A DNA stretch of 64,000 bases from Ligustrum vulgare (Eukaryota > Streptophyta > Magnoliopsida > Lamiales > Oleaceae). Below, one piece after another: positions 1 to 10,280 of this stretch. Below the pieces are notes generated by a model. The model was not told the origin of the DNA. It worked only from the letters and a program-made list of their open reading frames with translations, and did no database searches. A program made the position numbers and the translations under genes. Location of the stretch: contig OY743170.1 in NCBI GenBank assembly GCA_963555705.1, positions 26,660,862 through 26,724,861 of the forward strand. Reading direction: 5' to 3'. The stretch's first letter is position 1; every line of letters begins with the position of its first letter.

Positions 1-140
1 AGGCATTGGTGGATTGAGGGTCTAAAGTTCTTGGTTTTGCATCTTTAGTGTAAGGGGTTTTGATCAACTGGTATAAACCATAACCAGCATAAAAATAAAA
101 AAATACTAGAGGTCTTATTCTACTCTTCAAATGCCTTTTT

Positions 141-420
141 GACTCGAGTAATCAAGTCTGAGGGGTTCTCTAAACCTAGTACCATAAGCTCAACTGAGTT
201 GGGAGCAACCGACCTAAAGCGACAGGGGTCAATTAGAAAGCAAGTACGGAGAGTGGACTTACACATAAGACACTAAAACATCTTTAACTATTCTGTTTAA
301 GCCTTTATGATTCGGGTAATTAAGTCTGAGGGGTTATTTGAACCTGTTCCCTAATGTTGTCTGGGTTGGGAGTCATCGACCTAAAGCTCGCTACAGGGGT
401 CATATAGAAAGCAAGTATAA
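141..420 (+). repeat. Diverged tandem duplication, unit about 168 bp
   Basis: Two diverged copies begin at about 141 (GACTCGAGTAATCAAGTCTG) and 309 (GATTCGGGTAATTAAGTCTG). Each continues into a GGGTTGGGAG / ACCTAAAGC block and ends in AGAAAGCAAGTA. The same doubled structure occurs in reverse at 44160-44450, so the duplication predates the separation of the two elements. Confidence 0.7.
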
Positions 421-820
421 AAAGTATTGCACAAAAATGGTAAAAGACAAGGAAATTAAAAGAAAAAGTTGTCCAAATAAGAGAAAAATGGAATGAAAAT
501 GGTATAAGCTTAGTTGATTGAAATTCCTAACACTGGAGTGTGAAATTGGGGATGGATTATTCTTCGTCTGTCGGGAATACTTGTCAAATCCTAACTGACT
601 TGTTTGGAAAAATGCAATTTATACATGTTTAGAAACCACATCAATAGGAAAGACCTCGAGATATGAGAAAAAAGCAGTAAGGTTGTGATCATCCATGAGA
701 GTGTAAGGAAAATAAAAAAAAAAAATCATTGTTGATGACATGGGATTCGAACTTATTTCTACATGACTAGTCACACAATGTCAAGTATATTTTTACATAA
801 GTTTGCATTTGATTTTTGGC

Positions 821-821
821 T

Positions 822-858
<37 letters not shown>
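821..858. repeat. (CA)n microsatellite
   Basis: About 19 uninterrupted CA units lie inside the 3' internal region of the gypsy element. The homologous place in the reverse copy (near 43750) holds only a short TG run, so the expansion is specific to this copy. Confidence 0.9.
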
Positions 859-865
<7 letters not shown>

Positions 866-1052
866 GTTGAGAATCGGATGAATAAAAATATTTTGTGTTG
901 TTCATATTTCATCTCTAAAATGAATCACCAATTTAGATTGTTGAAGCGCATGGTAAATGAGTTAACAAAAACATTATTTCATTTGCATTTGCATTTTTAT
1001 AGTTTAGTTTTATTTTGTTCGAAGACGAACAATAGTTCTAGTTTGGGGGTGT

Positions 1053-2490
1053 TGATAAGTATATTTTTTACACTTATTTCTATCCTAAAATTAGAATTTT
1101 ATCTGTTTGTTCAATAATTTTTCTATTTATTTAATTTTTATTTGTTTATATTTCAGGAATAACCCTAAAGTTGAGATAACTGTGGAATTGAAGCTAAAAT
1201 CAAGCAATTGGATGATAAAAGTGTCAAAATATGTAAATCAAGAGTTGATGAAGTAAATCAAGGGCTCAATTGCAAGAATACTAAAAGAAGAATTCAAATT
1301 TGGAAGAAATCAGAAGTTTGGAGGCCAAATTGTAACAATCGAAAGTTGAACGACCTGATGTGCAATAAAATCACGAGGACCAACTTAAAGCACTTCAAAA
1401 GATGAAAATTGCACTCTAGCCGAATAACCATGTGATCACATGGAATTATAATTGCGCGATGGCATGATCTGGACAAAAATGGTCAAGAATGTTTTCAGGA
1501 AGCCTGAGCGATTGCATGAATTTGTACCATGCGATAGCATGGTTATATTCTGAGCTGGAGCTAGGCTTTTTGCGTGATTTTCAGCTGATTTATCTTACTT
1601 TTGACCTAGGCTTCGGGAGAATCTATAAATACATGGCATAAGGCACAAAATTAAAGGTTCCCAACTTGCCCAATTCATGCCAAAACGCTGTCCAATTGCT
1701 AGGGAATCCAAGCCACACCAAAATCAAGATTTAAGATATAATTCCAAGAAGATGAACGGGGTGACATCCATTTACTTTTCTTGCTATTTATTTTCTATCA
1801 TGTATCTGGGCTAGGCTTTTAATTTTTAGAATTGTTATGAAACGTTAATTTCTTGATTCCATGTTTTGGTTTAACATTTACATCATGCAATTGATGGAGT
1901 TGATGAAATTAATTATGTTTTATTTTCATCTATGATTGTGGACGCATAATTGTTGATGTTTGTGATCATTTTCTATGCTCGAAAGAGTAGGAAATTATTA
2001 GACCTTGATTAATTGCCACAAAGTCAGATAGATGATAGAAATATACCCCTATACTTTGTATTATCCTAAAAAAAGTGTTTATAATTGGTTAATGTTTTTC
2101 TACATGTTTGGATTGGTCATAGAAATATAGGCTCGTCTCTTGTAGAAGAAGGTGTTTATGCATCGCTCAAAAGGGGACATAAACAACTATAGGAACACGG
2201 ATTTTCAATTCTCTATAAATTGTTGTTAAATGTTTAAGTCAAACATATAGATGATAGGGTCAACGTGGATTCATGATTCTCATATATTTAATTCATCGTT
2301 TTTCACAAATACAATTTTCTCGTTCTTTTTAGTTAGTTTTTAATTCAAAATTCTCAACTCAATCAAGTTTCTCTTTCCGGTTAAGGTTCGTAGTCTAAAA
2401 TACAATTTATAACAATCCTCGTGGAATCGATACTTGGACTCACATCCATTAAATTACTTGTACGATTCGTGCAGTTGCAGTTAGTGAACA
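1053..2490 (+). mobile_element. LTR of Tat/Athila-like gypsy element (copy 1)
   Basis: It begins TGATAAGTATATTTT directly after a polypurine tract and ends about ...TTAGTGAACA, giving TG...CA termini. Its first ~200 bp match the start of the minus-strand LTR at 49883 and, more weakly, the LTR starting at 2742. It contains a TATA-like CTATAAATACATGG at about 1623. It also carries short GCGATnGCATGG-like words (about 1453 and 1527) that recur in the LTR near 49480. The right boundary is by eye and the target duplication was not resolved. Confidence 0.7.
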
Positions 2491-2741
2491 AGTATGTTCT
2501 TATATGAGTATGCATTTGACTTTAGCTACTCACACACATACTTGAAAGTCTAACGTGTGATAACTAGAATGATTATGGTGTTGTTCAAAGTATTGTGCTA
2601 AAGTATAATGTGGTCTGAGTTTTTGAGACATATAGTAAACAAGTTGACATGACAAAAAAAATATTTGTTATTTTTATTTTTATTTGTTAGTTCTATTTTG
2701 CTTTGTTCGATGACGAACAATGATTCTACTTTGAGGGTATT
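2491..2741 (+). mobile_element. 3' internal remnant of a second related gypsy element
   Basis: This short block parallels 790-1052: a GTATGCATTTGACTTTAGCTACTCACACACA stretch in the same order as 803-830, then a GTTCGATGACGAACAATG motif and a purine-rich GAGGGTATT just before the next LTR. It is the 3' end of a second family member placed directly after LTR copy 1. Whether this reflects nesting or recombination cannot be told. Confidence 0.6.
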
Positions 2742-4195
2742 TGATAAGTGTATTTTAACACTTATTTATATGTCTAAATTAGGATATTATATTTTTATTT
2801 TTGAATAAGTTCTACATAATTGTTGTTTATTTCTTTTGTTTCTGAAATTATCCAAAAATCACGTGAATGAAGTAATTAATGGAAAAGATGAGCTTTTGGA
2901 TGATAATTGGAGCTAAATTTGATAAAATAGAAGTTAATGATATCAATTGGGAAAAATAAGAGGAGCTAAGCACAAGAAATCAAGGATCAAGGGCTTAATT
3001 GCAGAAGTTGATTGTTGATTTGAGTAAATTGAAGAGATTTAGAAGTATGAGGACCAATTGGATCAAATCAGAACTTGAAGGACTCATGCGCAAATAAAGA
3101 TCAAGGACCTACTTAAACGTTGCCACGACTTCTTGACTAGGTGGCCACATGATTGTATGTCAATTAGGCAGAACCCATTTTTTGGTTTCCTGCGCGACCG
3201 CGTAGTTGTCAAGCCCGTAGCGAAGTCAGGCCCGTGCGTGGATTTTCTCCTCGTTTGCCTAGGTTTCTTCTACAACTATATATACAACTTTTCATGCACG
3301 AAAAAGGGAGCCTTTGGAGTCCTTTTCACAGCCTCTCAAGTTAATAATTCATAGTTCTATCATTTAAATCTTAGAGGCAAAAATCAAGTCAAAGGCAGGA
3401 GAATTGAATATTATCAAAGGGGAGCGAAATCTTGATGCAAGATTCCTTTCTCTTGTTAATTTGATAAACTCAACATGCATAATTATTATTATTTTTTCCT
3501 GTTTACTTATTTATTGATGAAAGACTAATTTCATAGTTGGGATATTCGATGTAACTTAGTTTTACGCTTTTAATTCTATAATTAGAGTTTTGTACTTTTG
3601 TTGCATGTGTTGATTTTATTTTGTGTTTAATGCATGAATTAATTAGAGACTAATTCATTAATTTAATGGGTTGTTTTCATAATACGAGAGGTGAGCCAAC
3701 AACCTAGATCTAGTTTAGGCATAAAATTCGGTAATTGAATAAAATATAGAGATATACTTTTATTATTACTGCGTTTGCTACATGAGTTCTTGTGTTCCAT
3801 GCACCTGATTATTATGAGCTACTGTCTAGAAACATGGTGACAATTAGGTAAAGTTGATTTAAAAACTCAAGAGAGGAATTTCATATGAATAAGTGAATTC
3901 CATCGAATACATTAATGGGAACAAAACCAGGTAAATGGAAGTAAAAATATTGACTACGTGAAATCGGATGTCCCAACACTTACAAACATCAATTTAGAAA
4001 ATCTACACGAGTAATCTTTTCTTTTCCTTTTATTTTCTATTTTAGTCTAGATAATCCATCTTTATTCTATTGTTCAAGTAAAGTGAGAACTAATACAATT
4101 TTGAAACTTAATTACTATCTTTGTGGAATGATAACTCAGACTCGAAAAGTTCACTTTATTACTTGTATGCAATATCATACACTTATAATTTAGCA
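2742..4195 (+). mobile_element. LTR of Tat/Athila-like gypsy element (copy 2)
   Basis: It begins TGATAAGTGTATTTTAACAC after a purine tract and ends near 4195. It shares with copy 1 the start, the AATTGG...GACTCATGCGCAA block and the late GGAATGATAACTCAGACTCG block, but is clearly diverged. CTATATATACAAC at 3277-3289 is a TATA candidate. No coding sequence is supported. The 73-aa ORF at 3133-3354 spans this promoter-like part and matches nothing I recognise. Confidence 0.6.
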
Positions 4196-4360
4196 TATTA
4201 CCATGATTGATCCAGCACATGTTCTAAAATGTGTTTCAAAACACCAAATGATTAGGTGCATAATTTTAGTATCCAATATTTTGTACCATTTCTTCTCCAA
4301 CCTCGTTGAAATCACTATCAATTGTACTTTATGTTAGGTAAAGGTTTATAAACCATCTAG

Positions 4361-4620
4361 CCTCTATTTGGCAAACTTGATTAAAACATGTTTTTAAACA
4401 ATATAATTTCCTCAAATTATTTTTCAATCACACATATTTCTCTCTCTACTTTTCAACCACAGATTTTACCTCAAAAAAAAAAATGTTTTTTTTATAAACA
4501 CACAACTTTTAATACATTGCATAATTTTTCTATATCATATTTTGACCACACGTATTTTTCAAATTATTTTTAAATCACATATATTTTTTTAAAAAACAAT
4601 AAATTTTATAAATGGTGTTA
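4361..4620. mobile_element. Small AT-rich MITE, same family as 50196-50369
   Basis: It starts CTCTATTTGGCAAACTTG. The sequence is the approximate reverse complement of 50196-50369: both carry ACATGTTTTTAAA, then TTTTCAACCACA, then an A/T run. The TTTGGCAAAC-type terminus suggests a hAT-like MITE. The right boundary and target duplication are not resolved. Confidence 0.45.
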
Positions 4621-4945
4621 AAGCCACCGAAAAGAGCATTAATATTTGGCATTATATGGTAGCTGTGAGGTCGGTGCCGGTGCATCTATGTATGTACCTT
4701 GGACTTGGAGTGGCCACAACTTTTTAATACATCGATGCAAGTAACATATTGGAGAGAGTTGTTACAATATTCTTGTACTCAATATTTGTTTTATGAATAT
4801 TCTACAAAGTAATGACCAAATGTCGGTGCACATGTTTATTTATGTATCAAAAGCAATTTTAATACTCTCTCCGTCCCACGAAATTAGGGTTGTTACTTTT
4901 TCCACATAGATTAAAAAAATGTAATTAATTTAGTTAAAAATATAA
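4621..4945. other. Unassigned sequence with a MITE-like CTCCGTCCCA end
   Basis: No gene is seen. At 4866-4876 is CTCTCTCCGTCCCACGAAATT, a motif often seen at the ends of Tc1/mariner (Stowaway-like) MITEs in plants. No matching opposite terminus was found nearby. Confidence 0.35.
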
Positions 4946-5357
4946 GACTGCATTATCTTTACCATTTTTCAACTGTTTTCTGCTTTCGAAAATACAGAAA
5001 ACGCGTTATGTTGCACTGTTTCGAAAATGAGACAGAAAACAGATTTTGTAAAGAAAACAGAAAATGTAGTTTTAAAGTTTTCCGCGTTTTCTTTACAAAT
5101 CTGAAAACGAGCGTTTTCACTTCTTTTTTTTTTTTAAATTCAGCCAACACCACCTTTTTCCGTTTTACAAATTATCATTTCTAATATTATTTATAACTAA
5201 AATTTATAAAGATAGAATTTATATAATTTTCGAAAATAGCTTTCAGAAATAACAAACCAAATGGGGTTCAGTAATTTTGAAAACAGCAATGATATAGAAA
5301 ACAAAAAACATTTTCGAAAACGAAAATAGAAAACTGAAGTATAAAGAGAACACAGCC
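4946..5357. mobile_element. PIF/Harbinger-like MITE with TAA target duplication
   Basis: The left end GACTGCATTATCTTTACC and the reverse complement of the right end, GGCTGTGTTCTCTTTA, are similar imperfect terminal inverted repeats. TAA flanks both sides (4943-4945 and 5358-5360), as expected for PIF/Harbinger (Tourist) elements. The interior is rich in GTTTTC/GAAAAC words and has no coding capacity; the minus ORF at 4959-5153 is a by-product of them. Confidence 0.55.
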
Positions 5358-5360
5358 TAA

Positions 5361-6675
5361 GGTCATGTTCTCTTTACTGTTTTGGGATCGTTTTCTGTTT
5401 TTATTTTCAAAAATACTAAAAACGCGTTCTCTTTACCATTTTCGAAAACGCATTTTGGAAAACAAAAATTTTTTTTGTGTTTTGGGCGTTGTGTGTATTT
5501 CAACAAAAAAATGTTCAAAACGCGGAAAACGCATTTTGGGATTTTTATTTATTTATTTATTTATTTTTAATAAGAATTATCATAACTTGGAACTAAGCTT
5601 AAAATTTTTTTTTTTTTTTTTTTGGGTGAATTATCCTATCTTGAAACTAAGCCTAAATGAAGTTTTTTTTTTTTTTTTTTTTGAGGGGGGGGGGAATTAT
5701 TCTAATTTTGAACTAAGCCTAAATAAAGTTTTATTGAATTCAATATTAACATTACAAAAAAAAAAAAAAATAAGTGAGAATTCTTGTAGTTATATTTCAA
5801 AAAATGTCAATAAATGGACTCTGATGGCTTTGAAAGAACTTGCTAACTTGCATTATCTGGATTTTAATAGAACCAGAACTTCCTCAAATCCCGAACCTGA
5901 CCAAGTCTGTTAATATAGACTCTTAGCGCTCACATTAATGTGTTGCAGGTAACCATATTTGCAGTATATTGTGAAAGGAAATTTGAGTTTTAATCAGTGG
6001 CCTTTGGGAAGCAAATTAATTAAAAATATTTTAAAAAGTATTCTGCAAAATTTCAAATATAACGTTTTTCCCAGCTTTTCATTTTCAAAAAAAGTTTTTA
6101 GAAATGATAAACCAAATGCGTTTTCAGCAAATCTGAAAACAAAAATAAAAACATGAAATATAAGGTGGCGTTCCGTTTGTATTTTATTTTGTATTTTCAT
6201 TTTCGAAAATGTTTTGTGTTTCCTGTTTTCATTTGTGTTTTCAAATTTGCTGAAAACGCGTTTGGTTTGTCATTTCTGAAAACTGTTTTTGAAAATGAAA
6301 AGCTGGAAAATACGTTCTGTTTGAAATTTTGCAGAATACTACTTAAACTATTTTTAATTAATTTGCTTGCAGAATACTACTAACTCAAACTCAAATTTCC
6401 TTTCACAATACACTAAAAATATGGTTACATGCAATACACTAATGTGAGCATTAGGAGTCTATATTAACACAGCTTGGTCAGGTTCGGGATTTGAGAAATG
6501 TCTACTTCTATTAAAATCCAGAAAATGCAAGTTCTTTAAAAACCACCAGAGTCCATTTATCAGTGCATTTTTTGAAATATAACAACAAGAATTCTCACTT
6601 AATTTTTTTTTGTAATGTTGATATTGAATTCAATAAAACTTTATTTAAACTAAGTTCCAAGTTAGGATAATTCTC

Positions 6676-6709
<34 letters not shown>

Positions 6710-7029
6710 TTAGGCTTAGTTCCAAGTTAGGATAATTCTAAAAATAAAAAATAAAAAAAATAAAAACTTTATATTAAGCTTAGTTATAAGTTAAGATAAT
6801 TTTATATAATAAAAAAAAAATCCCAAAACACGTTTTCCGCGTTTTGGACATTTTTTGTCGAAATACACACAAAACGCCCAAAACGAGGTTTCTGGCGTTT
6901 TCTGTTTTGTGTACAATTTTTTTTTTGTTTTCCAAAATGCGTTTTCGAAAACGATAAAGAGAACGCGTTTTTAGCGTTTTCGAAAATAAAAACAGAAAAC
7001 GACATCAAAACAGCAAAGAGAACAGGGGC
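5361..7029. mobile_element. 1.67-kb foldback (long inverted repeat) element
   Basis: The two halves are inverted copies of each other. The stretch 5361-5470 pairs with 6900-7029 (GTTCTCTTTACTGTTTT against AAAACAGCAAAGAGAAC), 5800-5985 with 6395-6590, and 6000-6130 with 6210-6360. The centre is near 6163-6190. TAA flanks both ends (5358-5360, 7030-7032), again PIF/Harbinger-like. No transposase is encoded. The 182-aa ORF at 5365-5913 is poly-T derived. A transcript through it would form a very long hairpin, a likely small-RNA source (inference). Confidence 0.7.
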
Positions 7030-7082
7030 TAAAACGTTTCCGAAAATAAAAATACAAAATAAAATATAAATAGAACACCACC
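6164..7082. mobile_element. Overlapping MITE unit ending GGTGGCGTTC / GAACACCACC
   Basis: Starting at the centre of the foldback, GGTGGCGTTCCGTTTG at 6164 matches the reverse complement of the end at 7082 (GGTGGTGTTCTATTTA) over about 50 bp. TAA lies on both sides (6161-6163, 7083-7085). The unit overlaps the right arm of the foldback, so the locus looks like two related units joined head to head and then rearranged. Confidence 0.5.
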
Positions 7083-7239
7083 TAAATTTTTCTTACATTT
7101 TACTAATATATCCCTATATTACAAGCGTAATAAATATGATTATTTTATATTTGTTGATAATAATGGATATTATACAAGGGAATATTTAAAATATATAGAT
7201 TTCCAATACAGAAATCTATATATTATACTTTAGGATGAA

Positions 7240-7594
7240 CAAATAAGGAGTGAGGAATTTAGATTCTATGAGTCTAAGGTTAAAGCACTTCATCGTGTTA
7301 TCTTAGCCATGTAGGTAGAGATGTTTATCCATGACCTAAACGATGTAGAGAACATTCGACCAGTTGGTGTTCAACTAGACTTGACATACAAAGAGACATA
7401 TGTGTGCACCATAGAGAGAGAAAGTCCATGTCCTTAGAAATTGAGAAGTTCCTTTAGTCAAAGTCCAATTGGGTAGATATAGTAAAGTTGAAGTCACCTA
7501 GGAAAAAGGAAGAAGATATTTTTGCCAAATACCCAGACCCTCTAGCACAAATTAGTTAAATTTCGAGGACGAAATTATTTTAAGTGGGGAAGGT
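7240..7594 (+). pseudogene. Ty3/gypsy chromovirus integrase C-terminus, degenerate
   Basis: Conceptual translation in shifting frames gives PVGVQLDLTYKETYVCTIER and then GRYSKVEV...EKEEDIFAKYP. This is the usual end of a chromovirus pol: the post-integrase linker and a chromodomain-like W/Y-rich patch. Stops and frameshifts are frequent. It ends in AATTTCGAGGACGAAATT, a motif often seen just before the 3' LTR of Del/Tekay-type elements, then the polypurine tract TTAAGTGGGGAAGG. All upstream gag-pol is missing. Confidence 0.6.
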
Positions 7595-8236
7595 TGTAGC
7601 GACCGAGAGATTTTCAAATTTGAAAAGTTTGTTTTATCGAACTTGTTGCTACGACTCTCCAATCTTAACGGTCATTATTTTCAAAATTATCGCTCTCTTC
7701 TAGCCATATTAGTTATTTTGAGATTTTAAGAAAGAAATTTAAATTCATTTAAATTTTAAGTCCAATTTGCAATTTTAAACTTGTTCAAAATCATTATTTC
7801 ACTTTTTAACTCAAATATACAATATTCAAATTTCTGATTTTATTATTGTTGTTGTTGTTGTTGTTAAATTCTCAATTAATACAAAGCTTAACTCTCAATA
7901 AATACAAATTTTCTTATACACCAAAACATCTCCTACAATAGGACCAGTACGTTATAGTTTTAAACACCAAAAAAAGCCATAACCAAGAATAAACCAAGAA
8001 ACTCAATACTTACCTTCGTCGTCGGAAATTTGGCCAAAAATCGCAATTCCCAATATCGAACCCAACCCTCAGTCTACTCGGCTTTTGTACCCAAAAATCA
8101 GTCAAGAAACCACCGACGCCACCATGAGAAGATGGCGCTGACGTCAGCTTCTCGGCCAGCTCTTGTATCTGGTGAATGAGCGAGCAACGTCGCCCGCCTG
8201 CTTCCCTCTCTTCTGTCTCACTCTCTGTTACGATAA

Positions 8237-8309
<73 letters not shown>

Positions 8310-8650
8310 GATATTATAAAAAAAATGATTTTGATAAATTGCCCTTTAAGTCCCAAGCTTTATGAATCATTTATTTTAGTCCCAAAAAATTATTTAATTA
8401 CACAAATCAGTCCCAAAGTTCATATTATTTGAGTGAAGCAGCCCCTGATTTCTTACAATTATACTATTTAGTCCTTAAAGCTTTTTTAAAAACCTTCTTT
8501 TACAAAAATTCATCTTTCTAAAATTGATTATTCTAAAGTATGTCTTTAATTATAATGTGTGTTAATTAATATATTTAGTTAATTTTGTATATATATATAT
8601 ATATATATATGAGTATTTATATTATAGATGTGTTTGTATATATGTATGGT
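7595..8650 (+). mobile_element. 3' LTR (5' part) of a chromovirus, TGTAGCGACCGAG type
   Basis: It starts TGTAGCGACCGAGAGATTTTC immediately after the polypurine tract and resembles the LTR-like block at 60924 (TGAAGCGACCGAGAAATTTTC). It contains a GCC/GAC-richer leader-like stretch (8010-8230) and a long TG/AG microsatellite. The end is uncertain; it seems to be cut by the CACTA fragment at about 8660. No gene is seen in it. Confidence 0.5.
8237..8305. repeat. (TG)n(AG)n compound microsatellite
   Basis: About 12 TG units run directly into about 22 AG units. Pure purine runs of this length can be polymorphic and structure-forming. Confidence 0.95.
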
Positions 8651-8659
8651 GCTTCTCCT

Positions 8660-8828
8660 ACAAAAAAAAAAAAGAAAATTAGGCGTCAGTTGTAATATTA
8701 CAACCGAAGCCTAAAGTCAAAAAAAAATAATAATAATAATAACCGATTAGGCGTCGATTTTTACAACCTCTACAATCGACGCGTATTGCCTATTACAATC
8801 GACACGAATGAGTCATTCTGTACTAGTG
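8660..8828. mobile_element. CACTA transposon terminal fragment
   Basis: It ends in CTGTACTAGTG at 8818-8828, the inverse of the CACTAGTACA terminus of the complete CACTA element at 33568. Upstream are repeated GGCGTC-type subterminal words (AGGCGTCAGTTG, AGGCGTCGATTT, ATCGACGCG), diverged from the GGCGTCGGTTGTT motif of the 33.6-kb element. The opposite end is absent, so this is a truncated relative. Confidence 0.6.
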
Positions 8829-9276
8829 TAATATGTGTACAAGTATGCAGGAGCTATCTTTATGGGACATCTTTATCTGACAGAAAGAGTATATATTAAT
8901 GTATCTCCCACAGCAATAGCAAACACTATGTGAAGCATTGGACGTCCTCTAAGGAATGGGTAGAAATTGCAAGTATGAATTGTTCAAAACGTAGGGTGTT
9001 TTGAAAGTTCCACTGGATCTAGGAAAGACGAATGGAGAAACCAAGGCGAGGAACAAGGACGAAAATTCAACGGTGATTTCAAAACTTGCTCATTTATTTT
9101 TATTTTTTTGATAGATCAAAACTTGCTCATTTATTTGTGTACCGATAAACCTACATTTTCTTCAAATTCTCTTCCACCTCAAATTGAAAGGAATCCATTT
9201 TTGATTCCTCCATTCTTCCTAATTTTTCTCAAGAAAATCAAACACGCAATGTCTCCCATTGTAACCAACCTTCAAA
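8829..9276. promoter_or_regulatory. 5' flank of the cytidine deaminase pseudogene
   Basis: There is no recognisable gene. A 20-bp segment (CAAAACTTGCTCATTTATTT) is repeated at about 9079 and 9118. The CT/TTC-rich stretch 9155-9240 resembles a plant 5' UTR. AGTATATATTAATG near 8888 could be a TATA element. It is presumably the remnant promoter and leader of the deaminase gene. Confidence 0.3.
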
Positions 9277-9773
9277 ATGGATCAAGTTCTGCCAAAAAAA
9301 ATTGTATTGGAAGCTGAAGAGGCCTAGTCGATCCGTCAATCCCTGAACCTCCCATCAGTGCTCCACCTCCTTCCCCGCCTAGTTCAATCGGCGAAGTCGC
9401 TAGCCCGCTCGCCCATCTCAAATTTTTACGTAGGCGCGGTGGGTATGGGTTGCAACGGCCGTGTATTCATCGGCGTCAATCTAGAGTTCCCTGGAATCCC
9501 ACTCCATCACTCTGTACACGCAGAGCAGTTTCTGCTTATCAACCTTGCTGTCCATGGGTGTCCTCAACTACTGTCTCTTGCTGTTTCTGATGCCCCCTAC
9601 GGTCACTGCCACCAGTTCTTGCTGGAGCTCCGTGATGGCTCGTCCCTTGGAATCCTTGTCACATCCCATGTTCAAGGAAAACTCGACAAGGGTCCTTCCT
9701 TCAAACCCTTATCTGAAATTTTACCGAATTCATTTGGCCCGCAAGATCTTTTATGTAAAGAAATTCCGCTTCT
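9277..9773 (+). pseudogene. CDA: Cytidine deaminase pseudogene, N-terminal half
   Basis: Plant cytidine deaminases convert cytidine or deoxycytidine to uridine or deoxyuridine in pyrimidine salvage, and the genes are usually intronless. From ATG at 9277 the reading frame gives MDQVLPKKIVLEAEEA and then TAG at 9325-9327, so codon 17 is a stop. After it the frame stays open to the insertion point. Recognisable parts are RSPISNFYVGAVGMG, the catalytic HAE in HHSVHAEQFLLINL, and DAPYGHCHQFLLELRD. The zinc-binding PCxxC motif is PYGHC here (codon TAC at about 9600), so one of the metal ligands is gone. The frame runs into gypsy LTR sequence at about 9774 (PLLL then LTR), and the rest of the gene resumes at 15366. 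The stop, the lost ligand and the insertion make it non-functional. The similarity to a functional CDA is otherwise high. Confidence 0.88.
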
Positions 9774-10249
9774 TCTCGCATGCCAATTCAGAGAAAAACA
9801 GTATTGAGTTGGAGAAGGAAGAACATCAGAACCAGGAAGAGGGAACAATGGACGAAGACGTACCAGAAGGAGGCAACAGCATTAACGGATAACTGATGTT
9901 TGAATTCTTCAGAATACGTCGTTTCACTGCTGGAGGCACTATTACGTTTTTGTTTATATGCAAACACGCCTTTAGTTACTAGTATAAATAATTGTTTTAT
10001 TTTTTCTGTTGGGCATGTTAGGAAAACCGAATTATCTCTACCTTCTTATTCTTCTTCTGATCTTCCATCATTTTTCTCCTTCTTTTCTTTTTCCACTTAT
10101 TGAACAATTACTGTAATACTCAAGTTAATTGAGATTATACTTCAGCTGGACTTTTTCAATTAATTCTGATTGTTGGCGAATTTGAGTGGGTTTGTTAATT
10201 GCTGTGATTCTAGAAACTGAGCTTGTGATTTTGAGGTTCACCTATGACA
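9774..10249 (+). repeat. 5' LTR of the CDA-disrupting gypsy element
   Basis: It matches the 3' LTR at 14864-15365 nearly throughout (from TGCCAATTCAGAGA to GGTTCACCTRTGACA). The first bases are TCTCGCATGCC where the 3' LTR has TGTCATATGCC, so the 5' terminus has mutated away from TG. It ends TGACA. Confidence 0.88.
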
Positions 10250-10250
10250 T

Positions 10251-10262
10251 TGGTATCAGAGC
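10251..10262 (+). other. Primer binding site (tRNA-Met type)
   Basis: TGGTATCAGAGC lies one base after the 5' LTR. This is the standard sequence complementary to the 3' end of plant initiator methionine tRNA, used to prime minus-strand synthesis. Confidence 0.88.
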
Positions 10263-10280
10263 GGGCTCGTGACTTGGGTA

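Larger units (their letters stand above)
1..1052 (+). mobile_element. 3' internal region of a Tat/Athila-like Ty3/gypsy element
   Basis: This non-coding stretch leads into a polypurine tract (GTTTGGGGGTGT at 1041-1052) and then an LTR. It is homologous, in reverse orientation, to 43560-44560: both share the block around 130-240 (44340-44450 in reverse) and the stretch at 740-1030 (43560-43860 in reverse). It therefore belongs to the same family as the minus-strand gag-protease element at 43.6-49.9 kb. No coding capacity is visible. The 104-aa ORF at 803-1117 is driven by a CA microsatellite and is not a gene. The 5' part of the element lies outside the window. Confidence 0.75.

Noticed and set aside
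803..1117. 104-aa ORF starting in the CA microsatellite
   Set aside because: Begins with a His-Thr run from (CA)n and crosses the polypurine tract and LTR start; not a gene.
5365..5913. 182-aa ORF on the plus strand
   Set aside because: It consists largely of Phe/Lys runs from poly-T and poly-A inside the foldback arm. No domain, and the mirrored arm encodes the reverse.
10251..10262. TGGTATCAGAGC sites (also 25203) considered as tRNA gene ends
   Set aside because: Only the 12-base primer-binding word is present, directly after LTRs; no tRNA body.
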